Shown in pieces: positions 21,548 through 25,662 of a stretch of 25,662 nt of DNA; the stretch's first letter is position 1; each line of letters opens with the position of its first letter. This DNA comes from Verrucomicrobiales bacterium (lineage in GTDB: Bacteria; Verrucomicrobiota; Verrucomicrobiia; Verrucomicrobiales; SLCJ01), in NCBI GenBank assembly GCA_007125835.1, contig SLCJ01000392.1, positions 1-25,662 on the forward strand, given 5' to 3'. The translations under genes and the position numbers were made by a program. The notes under the pieces are model-generated. The model made no database searches. It had not been told where the DNA came from and saw nothing but the letters and a program-made list of their open reading frames with translations.

Positions 21548-23896
21548 ATGCATTCTCATTTCAGCCTATTCGCCCGCACAATGTGCTGCGGGCTTGTCAT
21601 TTTGTCCCTTGCGTGTTTGCCCCGGATCTCGGCGCAGGAGCTGCCCCCGGGAGTGCCTGGCGGGCCGGGGCTTCCCGGAATTGACGCGGGTCCGGTGGAT
21701 GTTCCGGCTGCCGATGATGTTCTGGAGGGCGGCATGGCGATTCCGAACGCGAGCATCATCCAGGTAGTACTGCCGCTGTATCAGGAGCTTACCGGGCGGC
21801 AGGTGATCCTCGATACGAATATCGCCGACAACAACGTGAGGATTGTGATGTTGGGCCCGGTGGACCGCGAGGAGGCCATCGAGTTTATCGAGGACACCCT
21901 AATGCTCAACGGGTACGTTTTCGTGCCGACCAACCGGGAAAACACGTTCAAGCTGATCAATGCGGGAGGCGGGCAGAATCCGCGCGGCCAGGGGATACCG
22001 GTTTTTACTGACGGCAGCGAGCTTCCGCAGTCGGATGCCCTCGTGGCGTATGTGATGACGCTTCAGTATATCAACCCGGAGGAAGCGGTGAGGATTTTCC
22101 CACAGATCGTGCAGATGAACAATTACGGTTCGATTGTGGCGGTGCCCAATGCGTCGGCGGTCATCATTACCGAGAACGTGCCGCTGATCCGGCAATTGAT
22201 TGCGTTGCGCGAGCGGGTGGATGTGTCGGCGGCGCAGACGCGGACCAAGTTTTTTGATCTGGAGCGGGCGGACGCGGAGCGCGTGGCGGAATTTCTGCGC
22301 GAGTTTTTGGAGATCGAGGAATTCCAAGGTGCGCGCATGGTGCGCGAGGGCGTGGGGCAAGGGGAGGCTCCTCCGCCCCCGCAGCAGAATGGAGGTGGGG
22401 ATGCCGCCGCTGCAGCAGGTGCAGAGGCTGGCGGCGGCGCTGTAGTCGGGGGTGCTCCCTCGACCCGGATCATGGCCGATCCCAGAACAAACAGGATTGT
22501 GGCGCAGGCCCGGGAGATCGATCTTCTATTCATCGAGCAATTGGTGGAGGAACTCGACAAGGAGAGCGAGGCGCGGACTTTCCAGCGCTTCTCGCTGCAG
22601 TTCATGACGGCGACCGAGTTGCTTCCGCTGGCGGAGCAGGCCTTGTCGAGGGATCTGGGTGACGGCGCGGTGACCACCGGCGACGCCGGGACGCGAGCGC
22701 GTCAGACAGGGCGGCAGGCAACCACACAGTCCCAGGAATTCGGCGCGCGCATGGGCGGGCAACAACAAACCGGCTTCGGTGCTGGTGGCGCTGGCGGGAC
22801 GACGCGGACCGGAGGAGGGTTCGGCTTGAGCACCCCGGATGCGCCACCGGTGGCCGAGGCCGTGACGGTGGGCAAGGCTTTCCTTGTCGCGGACAACGAG
22901 CGCAATGTCCTCATTGTGACAGGGCCACCCGAGAGCACCCGGTTGATTTCGCAATTGGTGGAGGAATTGGATCAGAGGCCGCGCCAGGTGATTTTGTCGA
23001 CGGTGATCGGCCAGCTTGCGCTGGGGAATGATTTGAAGCTGGGAGTGGATGCGGTGCGCACACTGGAGGAGATGAGTTCACATCCTCCGTTCGCCGGCGC
23101 GGGATCATTATTGTCCAGTGGGCGCGATGGGTTTTTCGACCTGGACGACCTGCTGGACGTGGGCGGTTTTCCGGCCACTCCGGGCTTGTCGCTTTACGGC
23201 AGGTTGCGTGACGACCTGAGTTTCTACGTCAACATGCTGGAAGAGACCAATCGCTTCAAGGTGCTTTCGCGCCCGAGCATCAAGACGGCGAACAACCGGC
23301 GCGCGATCATCCAGAGCGGTCAGCGGATTGCCGTGCCGACCAACACGATTACCGGTGGTGGAACGGCCGCCGGGTCGGTGACATCGAACATTGAGTTCCG
23401 CGACGTGGTGTTGAAACTCGAAGTGGTGCCCCTGATCAACAGCGAGAAGGAAGTGACGCTGACCATTTCCCAGATCAACGACAATGTGATTGGCACTCAG
23501 GTGGTTGCGGGCAATACGGTTCCGATCATTGGCACGCAGGAGTTGCTCACGACGGTGACCGCCAGCAACGGGCAGACGATTTTGCTCGGAGGATTGATCA
23601 CGGAGCGTGAGGAGCGAACGATCAGCGGGGTGCCGGTTCTGGTACACGTGCCGGTGCTCAAGCACCTGGTGAGCACGACATCGAAGACGAAGAATCGAGA
23701 CGAGCTTTTGATCTTCATCCAGCCGAAGATTGTGGACACGGAGGAGGATTTGATCGGGGCCAATTTGGACGAGCTGGGGCGCGCGAATCTCACTCCGGAC
23801 GCCCTTGAATTCGCAGTGCCCTGGTATGACAGGCGCATGGACGAGCCCCCGGTGGAAACCGAGCCGCGCGGCACACGGACCGGCAGCCGGTTCTGA
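21548..23896 (+). CDS. gspD: Type II secretion secretin GspD
   Basis: 782 aa outer-membrane secretin. The signal peptide ends near ISA29|Q. N-domains follow: IIQVVLPLYQELTGRQVILD (N0/N1), VMTLQYINPEEAVRIFPQIV with AVIITENVPLIRQLIALRER, TKFFDLERADAERVAEFLRE, and FQRFSLQFMTATELLPLAEQ. The C-terminal secretin domain has VLSRPSIKTANNRRAIIQSG, QRIAVPTNTITGG, DVVLKLEVVPLINSEKEVTL, TVTASNGQTILLGGLITERE and DELLIFIQPKIV. Two Gly/Ala/Gln-rich inserts interrupt the N-domains (about residues 275-310 and 390-430). It stands 127 bases after the preceding gene, in an AT-rich spacer that may hold its own promoter (TAATAT near 21492). No pilotin gene was recognised. Confidence 0.96.
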   Translation: MHSHFSLFARTMCCGLVILSLACLPRISAQELPPGVPGGPGLPGIDAGPVDVPAADDVLEGGMAIPNASIIQVVLPLYQELTGRQVILDTNIADNNVRIVMLGPVDREEAIEFIEDTLMLNGYVFVPTNRENTFKLINAGGGQNPRGQGIPVFTDGSELPQSDALVAYVMTLQYINPEEAVRIFPQIVQMNNYGSIVAVPNASAVIITENVPLIRQLIALRERVDVSAAQTRTKFFDLERADAERVAEFLREFLEIEEFQGARMVREGVGQGEAPPPPQQNGGGDAAAAAGAEAGGGAVVGGAPSTRIMADPRTNRIVAQAREIDLLFIEQLVEELDKESEARTFQRFSLQFMTATELLPLAEQALSRDLGDGAVTTGDAGTRARQTGRQATTQSQEFGARMGGQQQTGFGAGGAGGTTRTGGGFGLSTPDAPPVAEAVTVGKAFLVADNERNVLIVTGPPESTRLISQLVEELDQRPRQVILSTVIGQLALGNDLKLGVDAVRTLEEMSSHPPFAGAGSLLSSGRDGFFDLDDLLDVGGFPATPGLSLYGRLRDDLSFYVNMLEETNRFKVLSRPSIKTANNRRAIIQSGQRIAVPTNTITGGGTAAGSVTSNIEFRDVVLKLEVVPLINSEKEVTLTISQINDNVIGTQVVAGNTVPIIGTQELLTTVTASNGQTILLGGLITEREERTISGVPVLVHVPVLKHLVSTTSKTKNRDELLIFIQPKIVDTEEDLIGANLDELGRANLTPDALEFAVPWYDRRMDEPPVETEPRGTRTGSRF

Positions 23897-23944
23897 CGGA
23901 TTTCGCGGCCCGTGTTCTGGTTCGGATTGCTTTGGATACCCGCC

Positions 23945-24391
23945 ATGTTGAAAGGAGTATCGCCGCTGCTTTCGCCCGACCTTCTCGCCTGCCTGGCGCG
24001 GATGGGGCACGGCGATGAGATCGTACTGGCGGACGCGCATTTTCCGGGTGAGTCCGTAGGTCGCCTGGTACTGCGTGCGGATGGATTGCGGATTGCTCCT
24101 CTTTTGGATGCGATTCTGCCCCTGTTCGAGTTGGATTGCTATGTGCCCGACCCGCTTGTGATGATGGCGGCTGTGAAGGGAGATGTGCTGGACTCTGCGG
24201 TGGAAGAGAGATATTTAGCGGCGGTTTCGCGGCACATGGCGGAAGTGCCCTCTGTGGCGCGCCTGGAAAGGTTCGCGTTCTATGAAAGGGCGCGCGGTGC
24301 TTTTGCGGTGGTGATGACGGGGGAGACCGCCAAGTATGGAAACATCATCCTGAAGAAGGGAGTGGTTTCGGTGGTTTGTGCGGGTGGGTGA
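23945..24391 (+). CDS. fucU: L-fucose mutarotase-family protein (FucU/RbsD)
   Basis: 148 aa from the ATG at 23945. The family interconverts alpha and beta anomers of fucose or ribose. The whole signature is present: MLKGVSPLLSPDLLACLARM, then GHGDEIVLADAHFPGESVG with catalytic H22, RADGLRIAPLLDAILPLFEL, and the C-terminal FYERARGAFAVVMTGETAKY plus GNIILKKGV. The pattern is closer to FucU than RbsD. It starts 48 bases after gspD on the same strand. No fucose catabolic genes are in the window, but fucose use from sulfated polysaccharides is common in Verrucomicrobiota. A start at 23912 would add 11 residues without homology. Confidence 0.93.
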   Translation: MLKGVSPLLSPDLLACLARMGHGDEIVLADAHFPGESVGRLVLRADGLRIAPLLDAILPLFELDCYVPDPLVMMAAVKGDVLDSAVEERYLAAVSRHMAEVPSVARLERFAFYERARGAFAVVMTGETAKYGNIILKKGVVSVVCAGG

Positions 24392-24415
24392 ATTCCGTCT
24401 GGCATCTAAGTGAGT

Positions 24416-25222
24416 ATGGCTGCTCGTTACCGGGACCAGATTCGACCTGCCGCTCCGTATACGGGCTTGCAGGCGGCTTGGCATGATCGATTCTGGGAGA
24501 GCGAGACGGCGGCGGCGAGGGAGGCGGGTGTGTGGCGGAGGCGTTTGGAGGCGGTGGTTGGCGAGGGGGCGAAGGTGTTGGATGCGGGGTGTGGCAGTGG
24601 CAGGATTCTGGCCCCGCTGGCGGAGGCGGGATTCGAGATGACCGGTGTGGACAGCTCGCGTGAGATGCTGGAGGCGGCGCGCGCCAGGAAAGGCTGTGAT
24701 GCGGCGGAATTGCGGTGCGGCCGTCTGCCGTCCAACCTTCCAGAGGGCCCGTTTGACGCAGTGATCTCCACGGCATTCAGCCTGATGCTTTTGCCGCCCG
24801 AGGATTTGCAGAGGCTATGGAGCGGCTTTCACCGGGTGCTTCGCCCGGGAGGGGCTGTGATGGCATCCTTTTTTGTCCCTTGGAGTGAAATTCTGGAGGG
24901 AGAGGACGGGCGTTGGCACACAGAGCGGGTGATGCCGCTTGAGGATGGCGGGTTGGCGGAACAGCATGCACGGGGGAAAATCGATCTATGGCGGCAAATG
25001 CTTGTTCGGGATCTGCGCTTCGTCCGCCGGGATGTGAGCGGGCGGGTGTGCGATGAGATGATGGTGCGTGAGGAAACGGCCTACTATTTTCCACGGGAAA
25101 TCCAACATGCGCTTGATGCGGCCGGGTTTGCCGACGTGACTATAACCGGCGAGTGGCGCAGGACACCGCCGCGGCAGGGAGACCGCTTTTTCGTGGCCGA
25201 GGCGAGGCAGGGGAAAGAATGA
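24416..25222 (+). CDS. Class I SAM-dependent methyltransferase
   Basis: 268 aa from the ATG at 24416 (a GTG two codons earlier is possible). Motif I VLDAGCGSGRIL is at about residues 54-65. The acidic residue ending strand 2 is D79 in MTGVDSS. FDAVISTAFSLMLLPPEDLQ and HRVLRPGGAVMASFF mark motifs II-III of Methyltransf_11/25-type enzymes. The target is unknown; the C-terminal half (WHTERVMPLEDGGLAEQHAR) shows no substrate signature I recognise. It follows fucU by 24 bases on the same strand and may be read from the same transcript. Confidence 0.88.
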   Translation: MAARYRDQIRPAAPYTGLQAAWHDRFWESETAAAREAGVWRRRLEAVVGEGAKVLDAGCGSGRILAPLAEAGFEMTGVDSSREMLEAARARKGCDAAELRCGRLPSNLPEGPFDAVISTAFSLMLLPPEDLQRLWSGFHRVLRPGGAVMASFFVPWSEILEGEDGRWHTERVMPLEDGGLAEQHARGKIDLWRQMLVRDLRFVRRDVSGRVCDEMMVREETAYYFPREIQHALDAAGFADVTITGEWRRTPPRQGDRFFVAEARQGKE

Positions 25223-25262
25223 GGGAGGCTTGGAAGAGGAGGCTTTGCCAGTGTTGGGGGTG

Positions 25263-25373
25263 ATGCGTGTGGAGGTGGAGGAATGGGAGCGTGTGATGAG
25301 CGGGTATGGACGGCTTTACTGGCGGGTGGCTGGCAGCGCGGCGAGCCTGGCGGCCGCAGCGCGAAGAGTTTAA
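25263..25373 (+). CDS. Possible 36-aa small protein
   Basis: ATG 25263 to TAA 25373 encodes MRVEVEEWERVMSGYGRLYW followed by RVAGSAASLAAAARRV. It begins on the stop (TGATG) of a 14-codon ORF that itself starts on the methyltransferase stop (ATGA at 25219-25222). The composition is protein-like, but the size and lack of a known family make this doubtful. Confidence 0.2.
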   Translation: MRVEVEEWERVMSGYGRLYWRVAGSAASLAAAARRV

Positions 25374-25537
25374 ATTACCGAAGTCATCGGTGGTGGCGAG
25401 TCCGATGCGGGCGTTGCCGTGATCGATCCCAAGGGCGGGGTGGGGGGCGAGTTTTGAGTTTTGAGGAGACCGGGTGTGGGCTGGTCGGTGAGTTTTTGGG
25501 TGGCTTCGGCTAGCGTAGCCCGCTTTACATCTGGCAT
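25371..25537 (-). pseudogene. ruvX (YqgF) N-terminal fragment
   Basis: The minus strand from 25436 to 25371 reads ALGIDHGNARIGLATTDDFG, the N-terminal signature of the RuvX/YqgF Holliday-junction resolvase-like nuclease with its first catalytic Asp. The frame has no start codon upstream before a TAA. An ATG at 25537 is open in a different frame (MPDVKRATLAEATQKL), so a frameshift would be needed to join them. After NLN the sequence loses all resemblance, so roughly the last 110 residues of the family are missing. The hit is short but very specific. Confidence 0.45.
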
Positions 25538-25567
25538 ATTATGATTTGTGGAAAAGGAGAGAGAAAT

Positions 25568-25595
25568 CAGCCGCTGCGCGGGGTTTTTTGGGCTG
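25568..25595 (+). terminator. Possible terminator near the right edge
   Basis: CCGC-TGC-GCGG (25571-25581) followed by GG and six T (25584-25589), with outer arms CAGCC and GGCTG, gives a weak intrinsic-terminator shape on the plus strand. The inner stem is only four base pairs. Confidence 0.3.
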
Positions 25596-25635
25596 AAATG
25601 GGTCTTTTTCCCGATTCCGGCGTTGCTCGTCGGTT

Positions 25636-25651
25636 GCGAATCTCGATTCGC
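25636..25651. repeat. Perfect inverted repeat at right edge
   Basis: GCGAATC and GATTCGC are perfect 7-bp arms around TC. The surrounding bases 25374-25662 carry only the ruvX-like fragment, the weak terminator and this repeat; no other gene is visible. Confidence 0.5.
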
Positions 25652-25662
25652 GCCCTCCTCGC

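Overview
The window is GC-rich chromosomal DNA that looks like Verrucomicrobiota, possibly Opitutales or a relative. That assignment rests on gene style, not on a marker search. The signs are a giant secreted protein with autotransporter-associated beta-strand repeats plus Ig, PA14 and Ca-binding C-terminal modules, a REP-type transposase relic of the kind common in that phylum, and the type II secretion gene layout. Shine-Dalgarno signals are weak almost everywhere and neighbouring genes often overlap by a few bases.

Left part (1-5831). A gene fragment runs in from the left edge. hemW (minus strand) is divergent from a squalene/phytoene synthase-family gene, which is followed on the plus strand by an OsmC-family gene, queF, pth and rpsF. 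rpsF overlaps pth by ATGA. After a strongly structured spacer come a retropepsin-like protease gene of the RimB/COG4067 type and rimK. RimK adds glutamates to the C-terminus of ribosomal protein S6, so substrate, putative trimming protease and modifying enzyme are encoded side by side.

Middle part (5829-14040, mostly minus strand). It holds a remnant of a ferric-reductase-like membrane protein, a photolyase/cryptochrome of the FeS-BCP type that has lost most of its cluster ligands, tRNA-Gly(CCC), and a gene of about 5.3 kb for a secreted multidomain protein. A broken REP-associated transposase lies upstream of that gene.

Right part (14189-23896, plus strand). This is a type II secretion cluster in the order gspF-G-H-I-J-K-L-M-C/pilP-D. 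All five pseudopilin-type genes are present, with several 1-17 nt overlaps. The ATPase gene gspE and a prepilin peptidase gene are not in the window. The giant secreted protein is encoded just across from this cluster and could be a client, but nothing in the sequence proves it. The window ends with an L-fucose mutarotase-family gene (fucU), a class I methyltransferase, two doubtful tiny ORFs and what looks like a truncated ruvX fragment on the minus strand. No CRISPR array, rRNA gene or intact insertion sequence was seen.
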